A DNA stretch of 64,000 nucleotides from the NCBI GenBank assembly GCA_963377175.1, contig CAUJNA010002924.1, positions 707,968-771,967 of the forward strand, given 5' to 3'. Made by a program: the position numbers and the translations under genes. Positions 22,796 to 34,082 of the stretch are shown one piece after another (positions within the stretch are counted from its first letter, which is position 1; every line of letters begins with the position of its first letter). Below the pieces are notes generated by a model. It saw nothing but the letters and a program-made list of their open reading frames with translations, was not told the origin of the DNA and did no database searches. Source of the DNA: Effrenium voratum. Taxonomy: Eukaryota; Sar; Dinophyceae; Suessiales; Symbiodiniaceae.

Positions 22796-24429
22796 TACCC
22801 TGAAACACCATTCCAAAAGCGTACCCAAGCACAAAGGGATCTAATGGGAGCGCGGGCATGTGCAACTTGCAATCAAGTCTGCGCGCGACGAACTTGTGTT
22901 CATTTGCCGCGGACAAAAGACACGGAAACATTGGCCCCTCAGGTTTTGTGCGGAACTTGGGGTCTGCGCGCAGTTGCGGAAAGTCCTGTTGCCCTTTCTT
23001 TGGGTCGAGGGGCCTGAAAACAGCAAAAACAGGACACCTGTCTCCAAATCGTTGCTTTATTGCTTGAGCATACCAGGTGTGCTCTTCAAGCAGGCTCAAA
23101 GCGGCCAAGGCTTCAATGGCCAAGTAACGATGGACGTGCCGTCTGTGCGATTTGTGGAGAGGTAGGTGAATCCGACGACCATGAAACCAACAAAGCCAAT
23201 CACAGCTTCGCAGTGCGTTGGTCAAACGCCAACTAGGCGACATAAAGAGGACGCCCGTGCTGGAGAGACGCGCGTGCGTGTGCATGTGTGTGTGTGTCAG
23301 CAGCTTTTCAGTTGCGGTAGCTTTCGACTTACAGCTTCCTGGCCTTTCCGGAGTTCACATGGAAAGGAAAGGACAGATCAACTCAGCCGGGCGGGTCGAG
23401 AACATGTTCCAGCTGACGTGTCACCAAGTTGTGGCAAAGCCAGGCACGGAAGGCAGCCCGCAATGTATTGCTTGGCAACACGCCACGTCGCTGCCAAACG
23501 CGACGTGGCGATCTTGCCATATATCCACGCGCGCATGTGTCACATGTTTTGGTTGGTGCACTTTGCGTGCTACTCTTCTGCAGGGGGCTGCGAAGATGCA
23601 ACTTGACTTACGCTAAAAGGTTGTAACTTTCAAGCTCTACGAGGGTCCTTGAGCGCTACCCGTGTCCATCCGAAATGTATCGCTCCAGGATTCGCTCCGG
23701 AGACTTCCTGCACATCCACTCGCAGCGAACGTGTTTTTGCAGAACTGTTGGTGACTTCCTGCACATCCACTCGCAAGGTGGGTCATAATCAAAACCCGGT
23801 ATTAAAGTGGTCTACCCAGAACTATGGGAAGAACTAAGAAGGCGTAACCTTCAGCTACCCGGGTTCTGATTGTGGCTCACATGAGGACATGCTGACTTTA
23901 ACAGCGCACGCGTTGGCGCTTGCAAGGAATGGGACAATTTCAGCGGGCTGTCCGTGACGCATGCTGCGCTGGACCAACCCATTTGTTGTTCGGGTCTTCC
24001 TTAACTCACAGCCGACTAAATCAACATTGGAAGTGTGCCATCTACTTGCCACGTCTTTCTAAAGGGACCCCCTCTCAAAAAAACGGGAAAAAAAGACACG
24101 CCCCTTCACTCAACTGAGGTAGTAAGCGATCCGCCCCTGCACCTTGAGGTAGGCAAAATCTGCGGAAGATCCGCCGAGGAAAACCACCTCTCCTTTCGCC
24201 TGAGATTTTGACTGTTGGGGGTTAAAGCCACGAACTGAGGTTGTTCCCCTTTGAGCTACTACTTTGGGGATGGCGTTGGCATAATGGCGCCAGTGCTAGG
24301 CTTATCGACCGAAGCAAAGCGGGCCTGCTCTCCCCTGAAACAAGATCAGGTACACACGGAATCCCGCCAGGACACAATAGGACACACAACTAGTTGACAC
24401 AGCGACATTGAGAAGTTTTCCAGCAAAGC
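22796..24429. other. Intronic stretch of the channel gene
   Basis: The minus-strand frame continues open from the CNBD exon up to about 23285, including a protein-like stretch (IEALAALSLLEEHTWYAQAIK) at 23030-23115 that might be another exon. The missing early CNBD beta strands should lie in this interval, but I cannot place them with confidence. Confidence 0.35.
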
Positions 24430-24514
24430 AGCCACGACCATGTCACGCAGTGCGTTGGTGGCAATCTCATGCAAGATCTTGAATGTTTGCACGTCATCGC
24501 TGGCCAGCAGATTC
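24430..24514 (-). CDS. Channel exon: C-linker to CNBD junction
   Basis: After a gcatcag acceptor the frame reads NLLASDDVQTFKILHEIATN followed by ALRDMVVAA. This matches the helix that leads from the C-linker into the CNBD in channels of this class. The first base completes a CAG codon begun by the preceding exon, giving ISFLQ-NLLASDD across the junction. The 3' border is uncertain, somewhere between about 24425 and 24440. Confidence 0.6.
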
Positions 24515-25820
24515 CTGATGCCCGACACACGTTCCATCCCGCGCGGCTTGGCGAAATGCGAGATGCGCAGAACCGCAAATCGACAAAAAAGATGCAGGAG
24601 ATTCCAAACTTCAGCCATCTCAACATGGGGACCCCATGGGACCCCTTCCCCTGGGGTGTGGTGGCTTTTCTGATTGAGTTCCTGGACTCCCATCAAACGT
24701 TGCGAATCGTGATACAACAAAAAGGGCCTAACCCCACAGACCTTCAACCCCATGGAAAGGGGGAGATTCCAACTTGTATCACAGAAGTCGGGATAAACTT
24801 CGAGTGATCCCGCAACTCTCATTCCGATGGGTGCAAGCCCGGTTGAAACAATCACCGCCTTGGGTTCCAAAAATGGAGGAGCGCTTGCATCCTGACATCC
24901 AGAAGCCCCAAACCAACGTTTTCCAGTGGGCTCTGTAACAAAATGATCCATCCGCTTTGGTCTCAAAGGGACATTAAGAACTGTGTGCTATTTAGCATCG
25001 AGTCATATTGCCTGTTAGCTGATGTATCCCTTCAATGGCAGGCAGAAAAGAGTCTCAACATGGCGTCCCACAAATCAATATGCAACATCCGTTGTGGGAC
25101 TTGCCGTTCCTGTTGATTGTGCTGATGCAATGCTGCTGAAACGCTCTTATTTTAAGGCGTGTGTTTCACCGAGAGCGAAGCCAAAGCCGAGGACGGTGAG
25201 TGAAGAGAGGGCTGGGAAGTGACCACGATTTTGACGCCTTTCCTGCACAGCAGGGATAAACAGTGCTAGTCAAGTGAACGATGAAATCAAACTGTGATGT
25301 GTGGATCGAATCTCAAATGTTGGTCTCCAATGCTTGCTAAAGATCCACATCAGCCCACAGTCAGTCTCTGTGTCTGTCATTCCATTTCCCGGATCGCAGT
25401 AGAACCTTGTGCATGCACGAAGCATCGCTGCAACCCTTCACGTGCCAACTTTGCACTGGCTGATTGAGTTCTTCTCTGAACAGTCAGGTTCTGGCTGGGC
25501 TGCGATCTTACTGTAGTTATTTACTGTCTGCAGTGTTTCGCACGTGAGCCTCCGTGACAAAGCAATGCAACACTCAAACAACAATGCCACCCAAACATCA
25601 AACTTTAAAAGCTCAATACTATCTGGGCAACCCGCTAGTTGTACAACACTTCGTTTCAGCATTCATGCCCAGACTCAAAGTGAGCCCTGTCGGTGGTTCG
25701 ATGGGCAGGGAAGGAGTGGCATGAGCCACTGAACCATCCAACTGGTTTCCCCAACGCCGATCCGTGAGTCAACCCTGTGCGGCTCCTTCCCTCTTCAACC
25801 CCCGTGTTTTCCCGAGAATC
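24515..25820. other. Intron of the channel gene, no other feature
   Basis: Begins (minus strand) with gattctcggg, so a GA-AG intron if the junction is right. Unique sequence; short open frames on both strands show no domain. Confidence 0.45.
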
Positions 25821-25952
25821 TGAAGGAAACTGATCTTGCTCAGGGCGTTGCGGAATCTGGCGAAGTAGAGCTCACTTCTCAGCTGCTGCGACAGGAGCTC
25901 CAACAGTGGCACCTTCAAATCCGAGGATTTCGCCTGCTGCTTGAGGGCATAC
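25821..25952 (-). CDS. Channel exon: second half of the C-linker
   Basis: Acceptor cttgcaag, then a 132-base exon reading YALKQQAKSSDLKVPLLELL and continuing SQQLRSELYFARFRNALSKI. This amphipathic helical sequence corresponds to the distal C-linker that couples the pore helices to the CNBD. It completes a codon from the exon at 38331, 12.4 kb away, giving RFLQHQ-YALKQQ in perfect phase, and ends with two bases that the exon at 24514 completes. The apparent donor is GA (gattct); a GT is not available near the border. Confidence 0.75.
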
Positions 25953-26035
25953 CTTGCAAGCACACGCCATGTGCGGGTGAATCCATACCTTCGGCCTAGT
26001 TGGACATGGGTATGTGGTATGCGCCTTTGAATATA

Positions 26036-26075
26036 TATATATATATTTATTTATTTATATATATATATATATGTA
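26036..26075. repeat. AT/TTTA microsatellite
   Basis: Run of atatatat, tttatttattta and atatat immediately before the satellite array begins. Confidence 0.85.
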
Positions 26076-26139
26076 TATCCGCCGACCCCGCCTAGGAGCA
26101 TGCTCAGGCGGGGCGGCGCCTGGGATACCGAAGGTCCCA

Positions 26140-27420
26140 TCGAATGGTCGTAGGTGCGCTAGCTTTCTGCCAGGCTGGTCGGTCGCTGCAATGGTGTTTG
26201 CTGCTGCTCTCTCTCTGTCGCCCTGGCCCTGCCTCGGCGGTTCTCGCGCTTGCTGCGAGGCTGTGGCTGCCGGGCTCTGGCTAGTCTGCACTGCGCTTCT
26301 TAGTGGTTTTCGAAGGTGCCGTTAGGCACCCTCCGAGCGTCCCTGTTCGGTCCCTTTTCCGTCGCTTTTTGCACGCCGTGCCACTGTGCTTGGGTCCAGC
26401 GGGGGGGCGCCCTGGCTGGCGTGCCTTAGCTGCTCTTGTGCTTGCTGCAGGGCTTTGGCTGCGAGGCCCTGGCGAGTCTTCTTAGTGGGTTTCGAAGGTA
26501 CCGTTAGGCACCCTCCAAGCCTCAATTTTCGGCTCTTTTTCGGTCCCTTTTTCCACGCCGTGCCACTGCGCTTGGGTCTAGCGGAGGGCGCCTTGGCTGG
26601 CTGCGCCCTGGCCGTGCCTTAGCTGCTCTTGTGCTTGCTGCAGGGCTCTGGCTGCGAGGCCCTGGCGAGTCTGGTTTCGAAGGTACCGTTAGGCACCCTG
26701 CAAGCCTCAATGTTCGGCTCTTTTTCGGTCCCTTTTTGCACGCCGTGCCACTGCGCTTGGGTCTAGCGGAGGGCGCCCTGGCTGGCTGCGCCCTGGCCGT
26801 GCCTTAGCTGCTCTTGTGCTTGCTGCAGGGCTTTGGCTGCGAGGCCCTGGCGAGTCTTCTTCGTGGGTTTCGAAGGTACCGTTAGGCACCCTCGAAGCGG
26901 CTCTTTTTCGGTCCCTTTTTGCACGCCGTGCCACTGCTTGGGTCTAGCGGAGGGCGCCCTGGCTGGCTGCGCCCTGGCCGTGCCTTAGCTGCTCTTGTGC
27001 TTGCTGCAGGGCTGCGAGGCCCTGGCGAGTCTTCTTCGTGGGTTTCGAAGGTACCGTTAGGCACCCTCGAAGCCTCAATTTTCGGCTCTTTTTCGGGGGG
27101 GGTCTAGCCGAGGGCGCCTTGGCTGGCTGCGCCCTGGCCGTGCCTTAGCTGCTCTTGTGCTTGCTGCAGGGCTTTGGCTGCAAGGCCCTGGCGAGTCTTC
27201 TTAGTGGGTTTCGAAGGTACCGTTAGGCACCCTGCAAGCCTCAATTTTCGGCTCTTTTTCGGTCCCTTTTTGCACGCCGTGCCACTGCGCTTGGGTCTAG
27301 CGGAGGGCGCCCTGGCTGGCTGCGCCCTGGCCGTGCCTTAGCTGCTCTTGTGCTTGCTGCAGGGCTTTGGCTGCGAGGCCCTGGCGAGTCTTCTTTGTGG
27401 GTTTCGAAGGTACCGTTAGG
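26140..27420 (+). repeat. Satellite array, left block (unit approx. 180-195 bp)
   Basis: About seven head-to-tail units, each with ggctctttttcggtcccttt, ttgcacgccgtgccactgcg, cttgggtctagcggagggcg, ctggctggctgcgccctggc, cttgctgcagggctttggct and gtgggtttcgaaggtaccgt in that order. Spacing of the gcacgccgtgcc word is 181-186 bp, with one truncated unit near 27090. The block stops at ...accgttagg, exactly where the foldback element starts. Confidence 0.95.
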
Positions 27421-27431
27421 CCCAGTCCTTC
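27421..27431 (+). repeat. Left terminal inverted repeat of the foldback element
   Basis: cccagtccttc, exact reverse complement of 34715-34725. Preceded by the gg target duplication at 27419-27420. Confidence 0.75.
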
Positions 27432-27690
27432 TTTAAGCGCTGGTTTCAGCACTGATTCGCGAATCAGCGCTGGTTTGACAAGGAAAAGTAGGGTTTTTGT
27501 GTCGGATCAGCGCTGATCCACTCGAGCAAGCGCTGAAACCTTCGAATAAGCGCCGGTTTCAGCACGGATTCGTCGAATCCACGCCAAGATGGCAAGGATC
27601 CAAGTTGACACTGATTCGACGAATCCTCGTCACGTGACAGGGCTTCGATGAGCCCTTGTTGGGTTGACACTGATTCGGCGGGTCAAACTG
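27432..27690 (+). repeat. Subterminal cgaatcctcg / agcgctga motif cluster, left
   Basis: Contains repeated gattcg, cgaatc, agcgctga and cgaatcctcgtca words, several of them palindromic (for example tgattcgcgaatca). The same words occur just inside the right end at 34620-34715. Clustered subterminal motifs like these are typical transposase-binding sites in DNA transposons, which is an inference here. Confidence 0.55.
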
Positions 27691-28329
27691 CAAACAAAAA
27701 ACAGGAGCTTAAGCTTCCTTGGGCCTGCGAAGGGAATGCGTGATGAGTTAAATTTGACAATTTTGGAATGAGCAACATCAGTATTATTTTACATTAGCAC
27801 GTGCGTGCTCTTGACCAATTGGCTGTGAGCATCCTGTAACTGATTCGTTTTGAAAAGAAGGCTGAGTTTGTGAGCACATGGACCATGAAAGGAGCTGCGG
27901 TGATGCAGGCGCACTTTGTCTATCGCGAGCGAGCTGCGCAGTCCTGCGCCCGGTCAATCCTGCTGCAAAAGTGGAACTTACGGAGCTGCCTCCTCTTCTT
28001 TTTTGTTTGCTTTTGCCACGAGCCCGCCAGGAAAAAGAGGTTGGGCTATTTTAGGCGGTCTCGCTTTCTCTTTCTCTTTCAGGCTCTCAAGAAGTTGTGC
28101 ATCCTAACGTCAGTAGAGTATCCATCTTACCTCCATATATTTTCCTAATCCTTTCTCACATTAGGTGCCACAGGGTGGACAAGTTTATGCGCTAGACGCG
28201 GCAGAAAGTTTTGACTTCTGACAGCCGGAATCACGGCTTGTTGCGTCGGTTTGCTGTCCACTTAGGCCGCAGCCGTGAAGTGCGAAGGAGACGAAAAGGA
28301 AAGGAGCGCAGAGCTCCTCCTTGTGTTCC

Positions 28330-28862
28330 TAAAAGGAGAGAGAAAGAGAAAGAGAAAGAGAACGAAGAGAATAATACAGAAGAACAGCGGAAGAGGAAGA
28401 GAAAGAACACGAGCAAGACAAAAAGAAAGGTAGCGAGAAAAAGAAAGATAAAGAACAAAAGACAGAGAAAAAAGAGAAAAAGAGAAGGAGACAAAGAGAG
28501 AAAGAGAGAAAGAAAGAAAATAAAAGAAAAGAAAGAAAGACAGAAAGAAAGACATAAAGACGGAAAGAAAGAAAGACAGACATAAAGAAAGAAAGCAAAG
28601 CAACAAAGACAGAAAGAAAGAAAGACAGAAAGAAGGAAATAAAGAAAGAAGGAAAGAAAGAAATAATGAAAGAAAGAAAGAAAGAAAGACAGAAAGACAG
28701 ACAGAAAGAAAGAAGTAAATGAAAGAAATAAAGAACTAATGACATAACGAAGGAACAAGGAGAACGACAGACAGACAAACAGACAGACAGAAAGAAAGAA
28801 AGACAGAAGTAAAGAAAGAAACAAATAAAGAACTAATGACATAACGAAAGCAAATGGCGAAC

Positions 28863-28896
<34 letters not shown>

Positions 28897-29210
28897 AATA
28901 AAGAAAGAAAGAAAAATAAAGAAAGGGAAAGATAAATACATAATCATTTACAGAAAGAAAGACATAGCAAGGAATAAATAAATCAATAAAGAAAGAAAGA
29001 CACAATCAATGAGTAAAGAAATGAATGAATAAACAAGAAATGTTTGAATAAAGACATGAATAAATACAATAAAGAAAGAAAGAACGGAAGACACAGAGAA
29101 CGAGAGAAATACCAAGACAAAGAGAAAGAGAGATACAAAGACGAAGATAAAGAGAAAACGAGAGAAAGATAAAGATAAATAGAGAGAGAGAGAGAGAGAA
29201 ACAGAGAAGG
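28330..29210. repeat. Polypurine (AAAG/GAAA)n tract in left arm
   Basis: About 880 bp, nearly all purine on the plus strand, with agaaagaaag and gacagaca words. Mirror-type purine tracts of this length can form triplex structures. The FLSFFLS-type frames on the minus strand are low complexity, not genes. Confidence 0.9.
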
Positions 29211-29234
29211 GGAAAACAAGCCTGCTGCAAACTA

Positions 29235-29625
29235 TCGTTCTTATAGTTTTGAAACGTCTGCCAACCGGCTTCGCAGGCTTCACGGGTGTACAAACTGTTC
29301 CCTTTCTTTTACTTTTGTCGTTGGTTGATGTTTGGTACTTGGACCAAGCCCTGGGACCCTCCCATTTCCCCAGCATTGCCCTGAGATTGCTTGCGGTGTC
29401 TCTCCTGTTTTTGTTCCTTCGCTTGATGTTGATTTTCTTTGTGCCTTTGCAGGCGTCACCTGGCCAACATGTTCTAGTTATGTTCAAAACACTGTTCATC
29501 ACCTTTGCTTTCCCTTTTCTCATGGGAACTTTGTTATCTTCATTGCGTTTGCCTTCTTTGGGTTTGGTGGCGTGGAAATTTACGAAAACATGATGAACCA
29601 GAAAAAAAGGGCTGCTGGCTTTCAA
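29235..29625 (-). CDS. Conserved basic open frame in left arm, unknown
   Basis: A frame of about 125 codons encoding a strongly basic, lysine- and arginine-rich peptide (contains KPKEGKRNEDNKVPMRKGKA and INIKRRNKNRRDTASNLRAM). An almost identical frame is present in the right arm at 32868-33270 in mirror orientation, with only a few replacements. No family recognised. High arm identity alone explains the conservation, and the opposite strand is also open (a hydrophobic frame), so selection on this protein is unproven. Confidence 0.25.
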
Positions 29626-29894
29626 TTGGTCCCTTGGCCAGGGTGGATGGTGATGGAATTATGCCAGATAGTATGAACATATTTTTTGCAGGCGTCCCAC
29701 TTAAAACATGATATGGGTCAAATTGTTTTTTGCAAAATTTGATCAACGATGCGTTGGATCAAAATTGATCAAACATGAATTGCTGGGAAGCACGTGGAAT
29801 TGAGAGCGAACCCAAAAATGGAACGCTAACTAGTTTTCCCTGTGTGGTTGCGAGTTCTAGGGAAAATCATGTTGAGCCATCTTAATTGAAATCA

Positions 29895-30040
29895 AAACCC
29901 CTCGAAAAGAGGGTGTCAACCCCTCGAAAAGAGGGTGTCAACCCCTCGAAAAGAGGGTGTCACCTACGGCAACTGTAACCGCGACTCCTTGGGAAGAGGG
30001 TGTCACTCTTGGCCCAACACCCCTTGAGAAAAGGGTGCCA
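29895..30040. repeat. Tandem cccctcgaaaagagggtgtca repeats, left arm
   Basis: Three exact copies of acccctcgaaaagagggtgt followed by two diverged ones (cccttgagaaaagggtgcca). Each unit is a small palindrome (ccctcgaaaagaggg). Mirrored at 32480-32615. Confidence 0.85.
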
Positions 30041-30229
30041 TCCATGATAATTATTTCGTCGAAATACTTTAACACATAAAGACATGTAGTCACCAATTTG
30101 TCTGACAAAAGATTGGGCTGCAAAATGTTGAGACCACAGAAAGTTGTAGTCCAAATATGTTCCTTAATTGTATTGCATTTGTCAAAAGATGTTCAACTAT
30201 CCCAAATTGTAATTACCAACTTATTTGTC

Positions 30230-30960
30230 AAGCATTTGGCCTGCAAATGCTTGAGGCCGCCGCACATGTGTAGTCCAAATATGTTCCTTAAATAACAAGT
30301 TGCTGTCAATTCTTTGGCCCGCAAATGTTTGAGGCCACAAGAGGCTATAACCCCGGATTGTCCCTTTCTCTATTTTTGAATTTGTTGGCCCACAAAAATG
30401 TGTAGTCACCAATCCCTTTTGTCATACATTTGGCCTGCAACATGTTGAGGTCACAGCGCATTGTAGTCCGGAAATGTTGCTTAACTATACTTTCAACATA
30501 TGTTGGCCCATAAACATGTAGTCACATGTTTTGTCAAGTTGTTGGCCTGCTAACTTTTGAGGCCACAGTTGCAGTCCAACAAATGCTCAATGTCAAGCAT
30601 TTGGCCTGCAAATGTTTGAGGCTGCCGTAAATGTGTAGTCCAAATATGTTCCTTAAATAGCAAGTTGCAGTCACCAATTTGTCTGTCAAATCTTTGGCCC
30701 GCAAATGTTTGAGGCCACAAGAGGCTATAACCCCGGATTGTCCCTTTCTCTAATTTGTTGGCCCGCAAACATGTGTAGTTACCAATCCCTTTTGTCATAC
30801 ATTTGGCCTGCAACATGTTGAGGTCACTGGACATTGTGGTCCGGAGATGTTCCTTAACCGTACTTTCGAAATATGTAGGCCTATAAACATGCAGTTACAT
30901 GTTCTGTCACATATTTGGCCTGCAAACTTTTGAGGCCACAGGAAGTTGTAGTCCACAATT
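30230..30960. repeat. Approx. 370-bp higher-order repeat, left arm
   Basis: The word ttggcctgcaaatgtttgagg or a variant occurs at about 30236, 30316, 30429, 30541, 30599, 30693, 30801 and 30913. The fifth to eighth copies repeat the first to fourth at 363-377 bp, so four different sub-units of 58-113 bp form a higher-order unit that is present twice. Confidence 0.75.
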
Positions 30961-31574
30961 CTCAATTAACACACATGTAGCCACCATTGTGTTTTTGTTC
31001 AACTATGTGTCCTGCAACATTATGGGGCCACCCACACAAAAAAGTAAAACGGTTAGGGGCATCACCCGGGAATATGATTGTTAAATAGTTGTTAAATTTT
31101 AACATCCATTTAACATCATTTAACATCCAATTACCTTTAAAAGTAAATGACAATTGATGTTAAATGTTGTTAAATTGATGTTAAAATTTAACATCAATTT
31201 AACATGTATGGGAAATATAATTTAGGGACATCCCTGGATTACAATTTCCTGTGGGCTCAACCTGTTGAAGGCCACATATTTGACAGAAGGGAATTTCTGG
31301 GATGCGTTTGCAGGCCAACTATTTGACAAACCATGTGACTACATGTGTATGGGCCAGCATATGTTGAAGGTATAGTTAAGGAACATCTCTGGACTACAGT
31401 TTCCTGTGGCCTCAACATTTTGCAGACCAAATGTATGACAAAGGACATTGGTGACTACACAATTTCATGGGCCAACAAATTTAAGAAAAGAAAGGGACAT
31501 TCCTGGGTTACAGTTTCTTGTGGCCTCAAACATTTCAAAGCCAAGGATTTGACCGTTCAATTGGGAACATAGTT
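30961..31574. other. Loop of the foldback element
   Basis: Sequence between the mirrored arms. It contains relatives of the ggcctgcaaa sub-units and a cluster of ttaacatc words at 31085-31205, including a 37-bp perfect palindrome. No open frame of interest. Confidence 0.65.
31168..31204. repeat. 37-bp perfect palindrome near the centre of the foldback
   Basis: Eighteen-base arms (tgttaaattgatgttaaa and its complement tttaacatcaatttaaca) flank a single central A. It lies within a cluster of ttaacat words and about 80 bp from the geometric centre of the large inverted repeat. Confidence 0.85.
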
Positions 31575-32867
31575 GGACTACAACTTCCTGTGGCCTCAAA
31601 GGGTTTGCAGGCCAAATATGTGACAGAACATGTAACTGCATGTTTATGTGCCTACATATGTTGAAAGTATAGTTAAGGAACATCTCCGGACTACAATGCG
31701 CTGTGACCTCAACATGTTGCAGGCCAAATGTATGACACAAGAAATTGGAAACTACACAATTTTATGTGCCAGCAAATTCCAAAAACAAAACGGAGTTACA
31801 GTCTCTTGCGGCCTCAAACATATGCAGGCCAAAGCTTTGACAAACAAATTGGTGACTGCAATTGTTGAATTAAGGACGATATTTGGACTACAAATTTACG
31901 GCGGCCTCGAACATTTGCAGGCCAAATGCTTGACATTGAGCATTTGTTGGACTGCAACTTCCTGTGGCCTCAAAAGTTAGCAGGCCAAAAACTTGACAAA
32001 ACATGTGACTACATGTCTATGGGCCAACATATGTCCAAAGTACGGGTAAGGAACATCTCTGGACCACAATGCGCTGTGACCTCAACATGTTGCAGGCCAA
32101 ATGTATGACAAAAGGGATTGGTAACTACACATTTTTGTGGGCCAACACATTCAAAAATAGAGAAAGGGACAATCCGGGGTTATAGCCTCTTGTGGCCTCA
32201 AACATTTGCGGGCCAAAGAATTGACAGCAACTTGTTATTTAAGGAACATATTTGGACTACACATGTGCGGCGGCGTCAAGCATTTGCAGGCCAAATGCTT
32301 GACAAATAAGTTGGTAATTACAATTTGGGATAGTTGAACATCTTTTGACAAATGCAATACAATTAAGGAACATATTTGGACTACAACTTTCTGTGGTCTC
32401 AACATTTTGCAGCCCAAACTTGTGTCAGACAAATTGGTGACTACATGTTTTATGTGTTAAAGTATTTCGACGAAATAATTATCATGGATGGCACCCTTTT
32501 CTCAAGGGGTTTTGGGCCAAGAGTGACACCCTCTTCCCAAGGAGTCGCGGTTACTCGTGGGTGACACCCTCTTTTCGAGGGGTTGACACCCTCTTTTCGA
32601 GGGGTTTTGATTTCAATTAAGATGGCCCAACATGATTTGCCCTAGAACTCGCAACCACACAGGGAAAACTAGTTAGCGTTCCATGTTTGGGGTTCGCTCT
32701 CAATTCCACGTGCTTCCCAGCAATTCATTTGTGATCAATTTTGATCCAACGCATCGTTGATCAAAATTTGCAAAAACAAGTTGACCCATATCATGTTTTA
32801 AGTGGGACGCCTGCAAAAAATATGTTCATACTATCTGGCATAATTCCAGCACCATCCACCCTGGCCA

Positions 32868-33270
32868 ATGGACCAATTGAAAGCCAGCAACCCATTTTTT
32901 TTGGTTCATCATGTTTTCATAAATTTCCACGCCACCAAACCCAAAGAAGGCAAACGCAATGAAGATAACAAAGTTCCCATGAGAAAAGGGAAAGCAAAGG
33001 TGATGAAAAGTGTTTTGAACATAACTGCGACATGTTGGCCAGGTGACGCCTGCAAAGGCACAAAGAAAATCAACATCAAGCGAAGGAACAAAAACAGGAG
33101 AGACACCGCAAGCAATCTCAGGGCAATGCTGGGGAAATGGGAGGGTCCCAGGGCTTGGTCCAAGTACCAAACATCAACCAAAGACAAAAGTAAAAGAAAG
33201 GGAACAGTTTGTACACCCGTGAAGCCGGCGAAGCCGGTTGGCAGACGTTTCAAAACTAGAAGAACGATAG
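32868..33270 (+). CDS. Conserved basic open frame in right arm, unknown
   Basis: Mirror copy of the frame at 29235-29625, starting with an ATG at 32868. The deduced basic peptide keeps the same length and nearly all residues, including the CWPGDACKGTKKINIKRRNK stretch. The frame runs on into the CTCT tract, where it becomes low complexity. As with the left copy, function and translation are unproven. Confidence 0.25.
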
Positions 33271-33298
33271 TTTGCAGCAGGCTTGTTTTCCCCTTCTC

Positions 33299-33299
<1 letters not shown>

Positions 33300-33351
<52 letters not shown>

Positions 33352-34082
33352 TTATCTCACTTTGTCTTTGTCTTTGTTTCTCTCTTTCTCATTGTCTTTT
33401 TATTTGTCATGTTCTTTCTCTTTCTCTCTTGCTCTCTTGCAATCTTTATCTCTTTATCTTTCTCTCTTTGCCTCTTTCTCTCCTTCTCTCCTTCTCTCTT
33501 TCTCTTTGTCTTGTTATTCCTTGCTTTCTAAATTCATGTCTTGATTTATTTATTTATGTTTTCTTTCTTTAGGTATTTATGTTTGTCTTTCTTTATTTAT
33601 AGTTATTTATGCATGTCTTTCTTTTTGTTGATTTGTTTCGTCATTTCTTTCTTCATTTATTTCATTGTTTTCTGTATTGGTTTATCTCTTTATATCATTG
33701 TGTTTTTTATTTCTTGAGTTATTTCTTTCTTTATGTCTTCCTTTCGTTGTTTATGTTCCTTCTTTGTTTCGTTATTTATGTGTTTAGGTATTTCTTTCTT
33801 TATTTATTTTTCGTTATTTCGTTATTTCTTTCTTTCTTTCTGTCTTTCTTTCTTTCTTTCTTTTTTATTATGTTTTCTTTCTTTCTGTCTTTTTGTCTTT
33901 CTCTCTCTCTTTCTATCTTTCTTTCTTCATCTTTCTCTGTCTCTTTCTCTTGCGCATTTTTCACTTCTTTCTCTTTCCCGCTCTCTTGTTGTTTTTATCT
34001 TTCTCTTCCTCTTCATATTTCCCTTTCTCTTCTTTTTCTCTTCTTTTTCTTTCTCGTCATCTCTCTCTCTCTCTCTCCCCTT
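33300..34082. repeat. Polypyrimidine (CTTT/CTCT)n tract in right arm
   Basis: Nearly 800 bp of C and T on the plus strand, mirroring the purine tract at 28330-29210. Frames reading FLSFFL are low complexity. Confidence 0.9.

Larger units (their letters stand above)
28240..30960 (+). repeat. Foldback element, left inverted arm (approx. 2.7 kb)
   Basis: Reverse complement of 31575-34215. Matching landmarks include the purine tract against the pyrimidine tract, ctgctgcaaactatcgttct against its complement near 33280, and the gaaaagagggtgtcaacccc runs against those near 32570-32610. Compared by eye at 29330-29700 the arms are about 97 percent identical; the outermost part is more diverged. Confidence 0.85.

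Noticed and set aside
26140..27107. Open frames in the satellite (RRAKRDRKRA or LAALVLAAGLWLRGPGESS)
   Set aside because: Open in several frames on both strands in every unit and broken by unit-length changes; no sign of coding.
28231..28947. Phenylalanine/leucine/serine-rich 238-codon frame
   Set aside because: Translation of the purine/pyrimidine tract of the foldback arm.
29249..29593. Hydrophobic 114-codon frame in the foldback arm as a membrane protein
   Set aside because: It overlaps the basic frame on the other strand, and neither shows independent evidence of selection; kept only as an antisense shadow.
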